This document shows positions 11,397 to 21,850 of a stretch of 64,000 nucleotides of DNA, in pieces. Source of the DNA: Odiellus spinosus (lineage: Eukaryota > Arthropoda > Arachnida > Opiliones > Phalangiidae). The notes beneath the pieces are model-generated. The model had not been told where the DNA came from and ran no database searches. It saw only the letters and a program-made list of their open reading frames with translations. The stretch is taken from NCBI GenBank assembly GCA_963920705.1, contig OY987225.1, positions 12,170,829-12,234,828 on the forward strand, given 5' to 3'. A program made the translations under genes and the position numbers. Numbering within the stretch: position 1 is the first letter of the stretch; each line of letters starts with the position of its first letter.

Positions 11397-11911
11397 AATT
11401 ATACAAAAAAGAGGTTGCTTCGCACCCTTAAAAAAACTCTTTATCTAACTCGAATCAAACCCGTGAAGGGACAGAAATTATTTGTTAGAGAAAGAGTAAT
11501 TTCATATCTTTAAAATTATAGTTAGTAGATTTAGTCTACTACTTCAAAGATTTTATTACTATTATATATTTTCCAAAAAACGGATAAAGACGACCTAGTT
11601 AACCTTCCTCTCCCATTGATGTTAATTTTAAATTCTATCAGTATCACTTATAAAATTAGCTAAAGATGGAGTTCCTTTAATGTATATATATATATATTTA
11701 TCATTAGTCCTAGGTCGTCTTTATCCGTTTTTTGGAAAATATATAATAGTAATAAAATCTTTGAAGTAGTAGACTAAATCTACTAACTATAATTTTAAAG
11801 ATATGAAATTGCTCTTTCTCTAACAAATAATTTCTGTCCCTTCACGGGTTTGATTCGAGTTAGATAAAGAGTTTTTTAAGGGTGCGAAGCAACCTCTTTT
11901 TTGTATAATTT
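11397..11911. mobile_element. Foldback head of repeat A, copy 1 (fullest version)
   Basis: Two arms of about 210 bp are inverted copies. The left starts ATTATACAAAAAAGAGGTTG and the right ends in its complement at 11,911. The loop is about 100 bp. Both arms carry CGGATAAAGACGACCTAG at the loop side. Copies at 27,876-28,240 and 40,908-41,275 share one internal deletion in one arm. There is no ORF. Confidence 0.85.
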
Positions 11912-11924
11912 GTATTATTATTTA

Positions 11925-12295
11925 CGCATCTATTATTTCAAATGTTTCAATATGACACAAATCATTTACTAATTAACACTAAAAAAATAAAAAATAAAAA
12001 TTCGGGGAATCGAACCCGGGTCTCTGCAATCACCAGGCTAGTGCGTTGCTAACTTGCCAACTTTCTCAATGAGTGAATAAGCTTATTTAATATTGTATGG
12101 AAAATCCTAGACCCATATACGAGTGTCCAAACTTTAACCATCTATGCTGGTCAATCCGTTGGAGCTAGGGAAAAGTGCCCATGGACAATTTGGCTCCTTT
12201 AACTAAGCTTAACAATATATCTCAATTTAAAGGAAATCCGCAGAAAGCCAAAACCCATAGAAAGTGTGCCATCTCCTTAGCTGGTCGAAAAATAC
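11925..12295 (-). repeat. Dispersed repeat, copy 2, with tRNA-like core
   Basis: This is the reverse complement of 310-585, and longer. The tRNA-like core lies at 12,004-12,069, and an AT-rich stretch with T runs follows it on the minus strand. An open frame at 12,175-12,393 on the plus strand crosses the repeat end and is not a gene. Confidence 0.65.
12004..12069 (-). other. tRNA-like segment with perfect B-box (SINE core)
   Basis: On the minus strand the segment contains GGTTCGATTCC (12,016-12,006), a perfect match to the RNA polymerase III B-box consensus, preceded by AACGCACTAGCCTGGTGATT. No full cloverleaf or acceptor stem can be formed with the flanks, so a SINE-type core is preferred over a tRNA gene. 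Confidence 0.6.
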
Positions 12296-12663
12296 CAGGA
12301 AATAGACATACTTGCAGGGGTCGCGATACTTTTTGCAATGGAGATGAGGTTTCAATTTTTCTCATGATTACATTTTTTTCGTTATCGACTTAAAAAAACA
12401 TTGTGTAATTTATATTTCTTTCTGAGTAAACATTAGCTCGGGGATAACCTTAATAATTTTATATTTATAACCAATTTCATCTTATTTTTCTGTAGATTTA
12501 AAAATATTTTAATAGTTTGTTAAAATTTACGAAGTTTACGTAACTGCACGGATATTTATAATTATACTTGTTAAAAAAGCAGCAATACGATTCCTAGCAG
12601 TGAAACTTTTGGAAAAGAAGGTAGTTCCGGACCAATATTCTAACATAGCAAGTGGTAATTTAC
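12296..12663. other. Intron or intergenic AT-rich sequence
   Basis: No element or coding block is recognised. If the exon at 12,664 is real, this is the start of the next intron of the minus-strand acyltransferase gene. Confidence 0.4.
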
Positions 12664-12759
12664 CTGCATATCCTGCACAAAGTCAATATAATTGCTTCCT
12701 TTGCTCCAAGATTTCGCTGGCCGATTTGCTTCAAAACAACGTATGCCATGACAGTTCCA
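12664..12759 (-). CDS. NRF-6-like acyltransferase, exon (fifth one seen)
   Basis: This 96-nt exon sits between an acceptor (CCAATCCTAG, minus strand) and a donor (CAG|GTAAAT). It enters with one nucleotide completing the Gly codon left open by the 23,672-23,765 exon. It codes GTVMAYVVLKQIGQRNLGAK followed by a hydrophobic, basic-ended stretch (EAIILTLCRICR). In the family, VDTFFFLSGxLVAYxxLK is followed by a helix and RYLRLTP, and this exon fits that slot. It leaves in phase 2 (AG|). The next exon was not found and probably lies left of the window. The plus-strand open frame across this site is a shadow. It is the weakest of the five exons by itself; phase agreement is the main support. Confidence 0.65.
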
Positions 12760-13103
12760 CTAGGATTGGTAAAAGTTTGTTAATATGAATATTTTTAAAG
12801 CACTACTAAAAGTACATGTGTAAGTAATGAGGGAAGAACACGTGAAGAGACATGCTATAAATAAAAAAAATGAAGACACGGATATAAAAATATTTAAAAA
12901 ACCATAAAAGTAGGAAATACGTTCGTTTTTTCTTCATGTGTAGATAATTATAAAAAGTTCAACGTTATTCACAGTTATAGATGATAAATATATAAAGAAA
13001 TATGAAAGATAAATTAAAAAAATTATATTCAATTAGTCAATAATAATATTTTGGGTAATTCAGGAAAATAAGTAATAAAATGGCTTTGCTGATCAATAAT
13101 CAT
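12760..13103. other. AT-rich intron sequence
   Basis: No feature is seen apart from the polypyrimidine/acceptor context of the exon at its left edge. Confidence 0.4.
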
Positions 13104-14127
13104 AGCACTAGACCCAAACATACTGTAAAATAGTAATAAAATATTTTTGTTAAGAAGAACAAAATATTTTTAAATCAACGAAATTCAACTTTAAAAAGCG
13201 AACTTTTGATTGTAATCATATTTTTAAGTCGTACTCATTTGATTACAATATTTCCACTGCTGTTATAGGGTATTTTCAAGATTTAAACAACAAAGACTGT
13301 TAAGACATGACTAGAAATATCAAAATTCGATAAAATCTTAAGATATTGGTGGTTAATTATTAAATTTACGAAATTAGGAAGAAAGTTCTGATTTTTTTTC
13401 AAATGTCAACGAAATGGCGCGTGAACCTACAGAGATGTTTGTTAAGCCGTAGGTACCGACTTACATGGGCGCGCCCATTGACTTATATGGGCGTGCCAGC
13501 GTGTAAATAGGTCGTGTGCATTCGGCTTTAGAAATAGCGCGCCAACATTAGTTTTGTTCACATGCAATTTTATGTGCTATTTCAATGCCATCAGAAACTA
13601 ACTGGTCTAAGTTTCTTTTAAAAGAGTTTAGGCTAAGCGAGACTTGTTCGCAACTTTAGCAATTAACTAAAAATGACTTCGAAACCTTTGATGCGTTTAG
13701 ATACGCTTTACGCGTTTTATAACGATCCAAATCGTAAAAAGGTTACTTGCTATAAAATAACGATAGATATGGACTAATTAGGACCAGCAGAGCTCAGAAA
13801 AATATTTAAAATAAATCAACGACCAGGAGAAATTTAGTTAAACGTATTTGAAGTTCTCAAATTTCCATATTAAAATCCAATATTACCGAAAAATAAATTT
13901 ATTAAAAGAATTCCCTATTTACATTTATATTGTGATGCTGAGAAATATACTCCGCACGCTTTTAACCTGATAGTTACTTTACTCCTTTTCGCCTGGAAAA
14001 ATGAGTTATTGTTTTTGCACAAACATTACAGTTCTACGTATGACGTCATTTTATCGTATTTGGGACACGTGTACAACCTTTCACGTGTATAGGAACATGG
14101 ATGGAATGCACCGTTGCGGGTCTATCT

Positions 14128-14520
14128 CAGTGGCGGCGGACGGTTCTTATTTTGGGGGGGGGGGGACATTTTTCGTTAAAGAACTTGGAAACAAGTTGCT
14201 CAAGACCAATATACCTGAAGGCTATGGTTGTACTATCGCTCTTCTACAGACGGACTCGCGTAGAAATAAATCATATACCTTATTTAAAGACAGTCTCTTT
14301 ATAATTTTTGTTATTATATTATATTATTTTCTTAAAAACTCCAAACAGGTTGAGATTATAGTCTGATTTTTCTTATAATTCATTGAATTCAATTATATTC
14401 TGAGATTAATCAGAGTATTGACTGAACAATTTGGGGAGGGACACGTATATTGGTTGTCCCCACCTGGTTTAATTGAGGGGGGACAATGTCCTCCTGTCCC
14501 CACCCGTTCCGCCGCCACTG
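14128..14520. mobile_element. Short non-autonomous hAT-like element
   Basis: It starts CAGTGGCGGCGGACGG and ends CCGTTCCGCCGCCACTG, with G-rich and C-rich subterminal tracts (a run of G at 14,154-14,164). Such CAGxGGCG termini are usual in hAT elements. The flanking 8-mers do not match, so the target duplication is not supported. Confidence 0.6.
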
Positions 14521-15129
14521 GATCTGGAATTGATATTACCTTTAAAATCGAATTGCAATATTGTATACATGGATACCCGCAATAGCTGCTGAGTTTTCCT
14601 TGGGTAAGTAAAAATTTCCTGATAAAAAGAGAGATTACTGAGTGAACTACATTTTTTTATCAATATCACTTTTCACACCCGATATTTTAATAAACGTGTT
14701 AAATATAATCTCACCTTCATAATGAGTAAAATGAAATTGTATGGAACCGGATAAAATCTAGCCTAGCACCATTATATTAATTCGTTTTTTAATGAAGATT
14801 TATTATATTTATTGAATTCACCAAATTAACTCATGGTTTGTATCTATATATTTGAGTATGACTTTGGTTATCTTGTCACTCTTTTCTGTATATTCCCATC
14901 GGGTCGAGTTTCCTATGGATCGAATTAAAAATATATTTTCTCAATTGATCGAATTATAATTTTCCAATCCCATTGGATACAATTCCATTCACCCGATAAT
15001 TTTTTTCTTTATTTGTACACTGGGAAATAAAGAATGCAATATAAATTTTAAATTAGTTTATTTTGCCTAATTAATAGCCGTTAGTGGGAAATTACGATAT
15101 TACGACCCTCTAAATAATACTGGATATGG
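14521..15129. other. AT-rich interior with CCCATTGGATCGAAT-type motifs
   Basis: No gene was seen. Motifs such as CCCATCGGGTCGAGT and CCCATTGGATACAATTCC at 14,896-14,990 resemble the subterminal motifs at 17,400-17,510. Confidence 0.45.
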
Positions 15130-15960
15130 ACTAATTAGGACTTGGGAGTTCAAAAAAATACTACGACAATCAGAAATCGGAGAAAAACTTCTTTGAGACT
15201 TTCAAATCTCCGTGTTAGAATTCCATAGGTTGGTTAAGGTTGGGCTAGGATTTTAATGTTTAAATTTGAAAATTTTAAATAGTTTTTACTAAATTTCTGC
15301 TGGTCGTAGATTTTTTAAGTATTTTTCTTTGCTCTCGTGGTGCTAATTATTATATAACCGTGTTAAAATCCATAGCTTGGGTTCAGTTGGGCTGGGTTAG
15401 GAAGTCTTGGATTTTAATATCGAAATTTGAGAATTTCAAATACGTTTTATTAAATTTCTGCTGGTCGTAGATTTTTTTAAGTATTTTGTCTGGTCCTAAT
15501 TAGTTCATAACCGTGTTTAAATCCCAAAGGGTGGGGTTGGGTTAGGTGGGCCTGGTTAGGAACTCTTGGATTATAATATGGAAATTTGAGAATTTGAAAT
15601 ACGTTTCACTAAGTTTCTGCTGGTCGTAGATTTTTTTAAACTATTTTTCTGGGCTCTCCTGGTCATACTTAGTCACATAAGTTGGGTTAGGTTTGGCTGG
15701 GTTAGGAAACATAGTATTTTATGGAAATTTGAGAATTTCAAATACTTTTTACAAAATTTTGCTAGTCGTAGATATTTTAAATATTTTTCGGAGTTATACT
15801 GGTCGAAATTAATGCATAACCGTGTAAAAATTCCATAGCTTGGGCTAGGTTGAGTTGGATTTTAATATGGAAATTTCAGAAATTCAAATACGTTTTTCTT
15901 ACTTCTTCTAGCCATAATTTTTTTAAATATTTTTCTGAGCTCTCCGGGTCCTAATTTGTC
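15130..15960 (+). repeat. Minisatellite, unit about 165-185 bp, four to five copies
   Basis: Each unit contains TTTCTGCTGGTCGTAGATTT, GGTCCTAATTAG, CATAACCGTGTTAAAATCCA, GGTTGGGTTAGG-like tracts and GGAAATTTGAGAATTTCAAA. Inverted single units occur near 13,780-13,870 and 25,175-25,375. Confidence 0.85.
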
Positions 15961-17239
15961 GAGAACCGTAGTTATTTTTTAACAAGTTATTTTGAACGAT
16001 TTGTAGTGTTATAAAATTCGTAATGCGTATCTGAACTGAAGGTTTCGCGGTAATTTTTCATTTATTGCTAAAGTTTTGAACTAGTCTCGCTTAGCCTAAA
16101 TCCATTTTCAAGAAAAGTTAGTTTCTTATGGCATATAAAACCTGCATATGAACCAGTGGCGCGCTATTTCTAAAGCCGGATGCACACAGACCTATTTTCA
16201 AGCGTTTCCCGCTGGCACTACCATACAAGTCAATGGGGGTGCGCATGTATATCTGTACATCCGGCTTAACAAACGGAGCGTAGTATTAGCGTCGAATGGA
16301 ATAGTGTGGAATCGGATTAGATTCGAATTTTTTTCCGCTCCTGGAATTGAATCGAAAGTTTTAGAATCGAAAAGAATAGTACCGAACGTATTTACGTTGA
16401 GCAACCGTTGAAATTACGTCGAAATCTTTTAGAGTAGAGTTGAACCATGTTTGAATTAACCTAACCTAACCCATCTTAACCCGGCTTCGCATAGCCATCT
16501 TATATTCTGACCTCTCAATTAGTTAACCCACCCAATTGCTTTTTTCTAATAAAAATTTTCTTTAAATATCTCGTATTATCAATTCGATCCAATGGGATAA
16601 CACCATCAAAACATTCGTGTATTACGCATTATTCATTTTCGGTTCGATTCTATTCCGTTTTCAGTATTTTCTACACTATTCTTTTCGACTTTAAAGTAAA
16701 TTGTGTTCGACGGTAGTCATTAAGTAGGAAACATATTCGACCTTATTCATTTTCAACTCTAATCTTTTCGATGCTAGGTCAACAGCGAAAAAAGTTCGAC
16801 CTTAGGACCGTTAGATACTATTCTATTCGACACTATGGTGTAATCAATAACTAAACATCTCTGTAGGTTCACGCGCCATTTCATTGACATTTGAAAAAAA
16901 AATCTAATTTTTCTTCAAGCCTATTTTCGTAAATTTAATTATTAACCACCAATATCTTTTATCGAATTATGATATTTCTAGTCATGTCTTAACAGTCTAT
17001 ATTGTTTAAAAATAATTGGTTTCCAGGAGGTATCTCTTTATAAATTTTACCTAGAAAATACTCTAAAACAGCAACGTAAATATTGTTATCTAATGAATAT
17101 GACTTAAAAATATTAATTAAAATCGACAGTTCGTTTTATAAAGTACAATTTCGTTGATTTAAAAATATTTTGTTATTCTAAACAATACTATTTCATTAAT
17201 GTTTTAGGGAATGTTTGGGTCTAGTGCTCAAGATATTTG

Positions 17240-17516
17240 ACCATTAAATTGTTATAAGTCCATCAGATCGTTTGCTTGCAAAGATTTAATCTTTGAGGCG
17301 TTTGAGCTCCCGGTAATTTAATTTTGTAAATCCCATCGGATTTATTTAAGCAAAGATTCTTGTCCTATTGGACCGAATAATAATCCCGAAGAAGAGAAGG
17401 TTTTGCGGTCGAATGGGATAGTCGGTCCATTGGGACTATCGGTCCAATGGGATTCGGTCGAAAGAGAATCGACCCAATGGGATTCTACCCAATGGGACTG
17501 TAGCCTTTGTTCCGCA
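17240..17516. repeat. Terminal block with CCAATGGGA / TCGACC short motifs
   Basis: A run of short inverted motifs (GGTCCATTGGGACTATCGG, GGTCCAATGGGATTCGGTCG) closes the element on the right. The reverse complement opens the related copy at 24,134. Confidence 0.75.
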
Positions 17517-18001
17517 TTACCACCAAATCTGGCTTTCTTTTATTGAACCGTGATATACTCCGTCCAACGAAAGATGAGCCCTGAGAATTTCGCCCAAATT
17601 GGGGTCGCCACCATCGACCCCATAATTATTTATCAACTTGTTTTCTCATTTCGACGATTGTTCGCTTTATAGTCTGCTACTAAAAAGATAGGGTTAATCG
17701 AGTTTGAACTGAAAAATGGGGGTTTGAGGAAGTCGGCTTTTTGCAATGTATATTTTGTACGTTTATGTGTTTTGCATAACTATTGAGTATTTTCTATTAT
17801 ATACGTCAGGGTGTCTATGGCTAAAGCTCGAGTTGTCGTTTAGACGTATTTTTTAACCGTTACACATGTATTAGGCCTACCACTATGTTGCATACGTGAA
17901 AAGGCAAAAATATAACCACGATAGTCTTGTGCATATGAGAATTGTTTTTATTAAATATGATATACCAAATATTATCGTGAAATAACTTGTTTAAGAAAGT
18001 C

Positions 18002-19310
18002 TTATATACTTTTGTCAGTGTCTTCGCCGTCGTCTTGCATGTTGATGATAAGGGGTTCGATGGTTTTCTCTATTACCGGGTCTTTCTCCCAGTACTCTTC
18101 AAGTATCTTCTCCACGTGCTTAATTGCGTTAAGAGAATGATCAGGTCGGACTGCGTCAATGGCCTTCAGTGTCAGATCTTTTACGGTGGAGAGTTTAAAC
18201 CCAAAGTTTTCCTTAGCCACGTAGCCTTTTACCTGTGCCCATATTAACTCGATTGGGTTAAACTGACAATGGTAAGGCGGGATTCGTACCACTTCATGGC
18301 CCATACTTCTAGCAAGCTCATCAATTTCGTAGCATATGGTTCTTGATTTGTACAGTTTTATAATCTCGTAGAGTTCAGCTTTCAATAGAGTCTTCTCGAA
18401 GTGAATTCCATTGTCTTCAAGCCACTTCTGCATATCTGCTTTACGAGTAGCGGTGGTAAGAGCTTTGTCCACAATAACGGAGTGATACGATGCGTTGTCC
18501 ATAAAGATTGTTGCGTGGTGGTCAAGGTTTGGAAGTAGTTGCGTCTTGAACCATTCTTTGAAACATTTCGCGTTCATGTCATCATGGTAGTCAGCAAGTC
18601 CCGATTTTGAGAGGAAAAGCAATAAACCATTTCGAACGAACCCTTTTGACGTACCAGAATGAAGAATAATGAGTCTCCTTCCTTTACCAGATGGGACTTT
18701 CGGACCAGCTACGTCATCTGCTTGCCAGAATTTCGATACGGAGTGGTGTTCGTTCACCCATGTCTCGTCCAAAAATACAGCGTTGTCCTTCAGGTCAATA
18801 TTTCTTACTTTTTTAAGAAATTTTCAGCGAAGGGTCACAACATCGTTTCTTTCCATAAGGTGCTTACGATTGTCAATCTTTTTAAATTGAAAGACAAGTT
18901 TATCTTTTATTACATATCGCAGTGATTCTCGGCTTCCGTTAAAAAGGACGTCATTGGTTACTTTATCAACTTGACTAAGAGCTTCAAGCAATTTACTTAA
19001 CGTCGGCAACTCCTTTTCCAAGTAGAATTGGTGAATTCGTCTTCTAATGGCCTCGCACTGAAAAATGTCTAAATCCGTAACCTTCGAAGGATAAATCCTT
19101 GTTTTCCCAGGACTTTTGACTACCTCCGAATAGTCTTTACCCTGCTCTTTAGCGTCTTGAGATTCCTTTTTTATTCGTTTAATACTTGCCAAACTGACAC
19201 CCGTCGCGTCTGCGTTCAACCGGATGTAACAAACGATTCTCAGTTCAAAGTAATTGGTCACATTGGCAACTATAAGCCGTCCCTGCCGGCCAATAGTACA
19301 ACCATAACTA
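18002..19310 (-). pseudogene. Sailor DD82E transposase, inactivated (copy 2)
   Basis: The catalytic core is complete: D in DETWVN near 18,770, D in FMDNASYH near 18,500, and E in CQFNPIELIW near 18,255. Exactly 82 residues lie between the second D and the E, the hallmark of the Sailor family. The C-terminus ends in acidic DDGEDTDKSI. Inactivating changes: a deletion removing the normal start region near 19,300, a deletion that changes frame near 19,230, and a stop at the CGA/TGA codon near 18,826. A 256-residue frame (18,002-18,772) survives. A nuclear DNA cut-and-paste transposase is inferred from the family. Confidence 0.9.
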
Positions 19311-19373
19311 TTTTACCGTAACCAAGTCAAAGAATACCGTAATGTAAAGACGTAAGCTTATATGTATTTAAGG

Positions 19374-19520
19374 TTATTTTTTAATGAAATCTACCATTAA
19401 TTTCCTTTTTTTGTTACGATAAACCGGAATGATGAGAAACGAAATGGCATAATAAGCAAATAATATTAAAAAAGAGGCTTCTAACATGTAGTTGTCATTT
19501 GAGTTGGGTTCCTGCGTCAT
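19374..19520 (-). CDS. Small ORF upstream of Sailor transposase (copy 2; doubtful gene)
   Basis: This 48-codon frame, MTQEPNSNDNY..., has the same hydrophobic segment as at 6,921-7,061. The C-terminus differs because of a different A-run length. See the copy 1 entry for the argument against a protein-coding role. Confidence 0.22.
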   Translation of the reverse strand: MTQEPNSNDNYMLEASFLILFAYYAISFLIIPVYRNKKRKLMVDFIKK

Positions 19521-19969
19521 TGTGTAATAAATAGGGGTACCAACGTGGCATATTATGGAAGCAAAGGTCACTGAAACGTTTTAACGTTTCAGTAACCTTT
19601 GTTTAATCTTTTTTGTTAAATTAGGCCATTTCGTCTCTCTTCATTCGGCTTATCGTAACAAAAAAAGTCAATTTTTATTATAGACGACTACTCGAGCTTT
19701 AGTCATAGACACCCTGACGTATACAATAGAAAATACCCAATAGTAATGCAAAACACATAAACGTACAAAATATACATTGCAAAAAGCCGACTTCCTCAAA
19801 CCCCGAATTTTCAGCTCAAACTCGATTAACCCTATCGTTTTAGTAGCAGGCTATAAAGCGGACAATCGTCGAAATGAGAAAACAAGTTGATAAATAATCA
19901 TGGGGTCGATGGTGGCGACCCCAATTTGGGCGAAATTCTCAGGGCTTATCTTTCGTTGGACGGAGTATA

Positions 19970-20299
19970 GTAAGGATATATTCGAATCTTTGAATCCTGT
20001 ATTTACCCGATAAAATAACCAGGAGCAGCAGGAGAAATACTCTTAACTACAGGTAATAACATAAGCCCTCCACACTAGAGCTTAAATTTCAAAATAAATT
20101 AAACCTTTGATAATAATCAATTAAAAACGAAACGTTTATTAAAAAGTAATATAATTTAACAACATCATATTTCTTAATTGTTAACTATATAAAAATTAGT
20201 TTTTAACATGGTTATTGTTTAAAATAAATCGGAACTATATTTTAGCGCGGCAGAAAATTCCCCGCCTTGGCTTCACTGTCAGTTAAAATGATGCCAAGT
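19970..20299. other. AT-rich sequence, nothing recognised
   Basis: No coding or repeat signal is seen between the Sailor and mariner elements. Confidence 0.45.
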
Positions 20300-21480
20300 G
20301 TCATTGAGGCACAGATCTGAACCTCGTAATTCAATAGATGACTTAACTCCGAGACATTTTAATTAACAACTTTAATAATTAGATAGTGAATGAATTGAAT
20401 CGACGCGAGGCCTGAAACGCCAAAACTAAATCCGTACGGTTACGGTAAGCACATCAGCGTAAATGTTCGATGTGTCTACCATGATGGTGCAGGCACTCTT
20501 TGAGGCGACTTTTCAGGTCTTGCAATGCATTTGCCAGCAATTGAGGAGTGATTCCACTGATAGCGGCTCGAATTCGGTCCTTTAAGTCTTCTGCGCCCAT
20601 CGGTTCTGTTTCGTAAACGACTCCCTTATCATATCAACATAATAAGAAATGAAGCGGGGTAAGGTCAGGAGACCGTGCTGGCCACGGAATTGGTCCACCT
20701 CTACCTCTTCAAAGGTTGGGAAAGTGGTCGTTCAGCCATTGACGAGCATTGACTACCCAATGTCGTGGCGCTCCATTCTGTCGGAACCACATGTTGCGAA
20801 TCACTGCTAATGGCAGCGTCACTAAACTCGCCAAGCAGGAAGTCCAAGTACAATTCTCCAGTAATGTTCGCATCGAAGAAAAAGGGACCGATAATTCTGC
20901 TCCCAAGAATGTCTACCATCGAATTTGATGGTAATGGTGCCTTAACCAATAGGGATTGTGATGGTAACAGAACCTTTTGCAAAAATAGTGGATCGGCTGC
21001 AATTTGGTCACGCATGGTAACACAAAGGTCTTGCCGTCTTAGGTAATCATCGTCTGTTAAGACTTGATGGTGGTGGATATGATAGGGCCGGTAGTGGTGG
21101 CGATGTTTAATGGCAAGAACAGCTTAGTCCAACCTCGTGTGTGACCGATCTACTAATGGTATGAGGATTGGCTTCAGAACGTGCTACAATATCCACGTCT
21201 CGGTCTTCTTAACCGGGTATACGGTCTCGCCTACGTTCCCGGTCCTGCATGACGAACCCACCGAACTCGATAAGGTTGTCTCTAATGTCGAATAAGCTGC
21301 TTCGAGCCGGATGGCGTTGGTTGGGGCAATGTTCTACATAAAGCACTGCCGCTCGACGTACGTTACCTAGACATTCACCCAAATTAAACATCATATCCAA
21401 TTTTTTATGGTTAGAATAGGCTGGCATTCGTCTACAACACGAGTCTTACTACGGTAAAGCGAGCTTAGATGGTACCATTG
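20300..21480 (-). mobile_element. DD41D mariner-like transposon, copy 1 (left half of a head-to-head pair)
   Basis: It reads leftward from the palindrome centre near 21,650. Its 3' untranslated part (near 20,310-20,400) matches copy 2 at 22,750-22,820. Homology ends before the terminal CCACCCTGTATA, so the outer end is missing. Confidence 0.75.
20460..21427 (-). pseudogene. DD41D mariner transposase, inactivated (copy 1)
   Basis: The N-terminus MPAYSNHKKLDMMFNLGEC matches the DUF4817-type helix-turn-helix of insect mariner-like transposases. Later come NITGELYLDFLL, then RQNGAPRHW where family members have QDGAP: the second catalytic Asp is Asn here. SPDLTPL follows, with H for the expected third Asp, and the end is GRHIEHLR. 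The block with the first catalytic Asp is deleted (VLL joins directly to PSQSLLV). It is dead by several independent changes. Confidence 0.85.
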
Positions 21481-21850
21481 GGCGCACACGTTTCATCAAA
21501 CAAAGTTCTTTTTTCTCCGCGTCAAAGGGAACTTTGGCCTTCTACTTCAAAATTCTTTCTAACGAAACCTCGTATGTATTCCTTAACTTCACCAAACGTG
21601 TTTTATTATTGGTCACTCATTATTGCTACAGCATGTTTTTACAACATTTGATCTTTAGCATGCGTGTTGTTACAAACATCACTGCACAAAAAACAGTCCA
21701 ATAACGAGTGGCCGATAATAAAACACGTTTGGTGAAGATAAGGAATCCAGACGATGTTTCGTTAGAAATATTTTTGAAGTAGAAGGCCAAAGTTCCCTTT
21801 GACACGGAGAAAAAAGAACTTTGTTTAAATCAAACATGTGCGCCCTAAGG
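21480..21850. repeat. Centre of the head-to-head mariner palindrome
   Basis: GCGCACACGTTTCATCAAAC and the following 130 bp (TTCTTTTTTCTCCGCGTC, CACCAAACGTGTTTTATTAT) return inverted at 21,720-21,845. About 60 bp near 21,650 forms the spacer. Both elements therefore share the same 5' flank in mirror image. Confidence 0.8.

Larger units (their letters stand above)
9339..11911 (-). mobile_element. Composite repeat A, copy 1
   Basis: On the minus strand, in order: an inverted-repeat head (11,911-11,397), a linker, a TTAGG-rich tandem region (11,235-10,790), unique sequence, subrepeats around GCCGAGCTTTATTAATTG (9,800 and 9,658), and a terminal hairpin followed by CTAA (9,342-9,339). The same order occurs at 40,908-47,689 on the plus strand, after subtracting one inserted transposon, and in shortened form at 50,549-51,640. 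The hairpin plus CTAA next to a T resembles a Helitron 3' end, but no Rep/helicase gene or 5' TC end is established. Confidence 0.6.
13104..17516. mobile_element. Large inverted-repeat element with minisatellite core
   Basis: Left arm 13,104-13,790 and right arm about 15,960-17,235 are inverted copies. CACTAGACCCAAACAT at 13,108 pairs with 17,211-17,226, and GGTTCACGCGCCATTTC near 16,866 pairs with 13,413-13,429. The right arm also holds about 550 bp of extra DNA (16,280-16,850) rich in TCGAATAGAATAG-type motifs. No transposase is recognised. A partial relative lies at 24,134-24,815. The open frames at 14,001 and 16,148 only cross repeat sequence. Confidence 0.7.
17556..19967 (-). mobile_element. 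Sailor (DD82E) transposon, copy 2, full length (2,412 bp)
   Basis: TA duplications (17,554-17,555 and 19,968-19,969) flank termini TACTCCGTCC...GGACGGAGTA. The inverted repeats are about 290 bp (17,556-17,845 and 19,678-19,967), long for this superfamily. The single transposase reads leftward. Between its start and the right terminus lie the inner hairpin 19,562-19,601 and a small open frame (19,374-19,520). The plus-strand open frames are shadows. Confidence 0.9.

Noticed and set aside
12004..12069. Complete tRNA gene
   Set aside because: B-box is perfect, but no acceptor stem or proper D-arm can be formed; kept as a SINE-like core.
12600..12788. 62-codon plus-strand frame
   Set aside because: It is antisense to the minus-strand exon 12,664-12,759, whose splice sites and phase fit the acyltransferase gene.
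18659..18925. 88-codon frame antisense to Sailor transposase (also at 7,539-7,805)
   Set aside because: Conserved only because the transposase coding strand is; no independent evidence.
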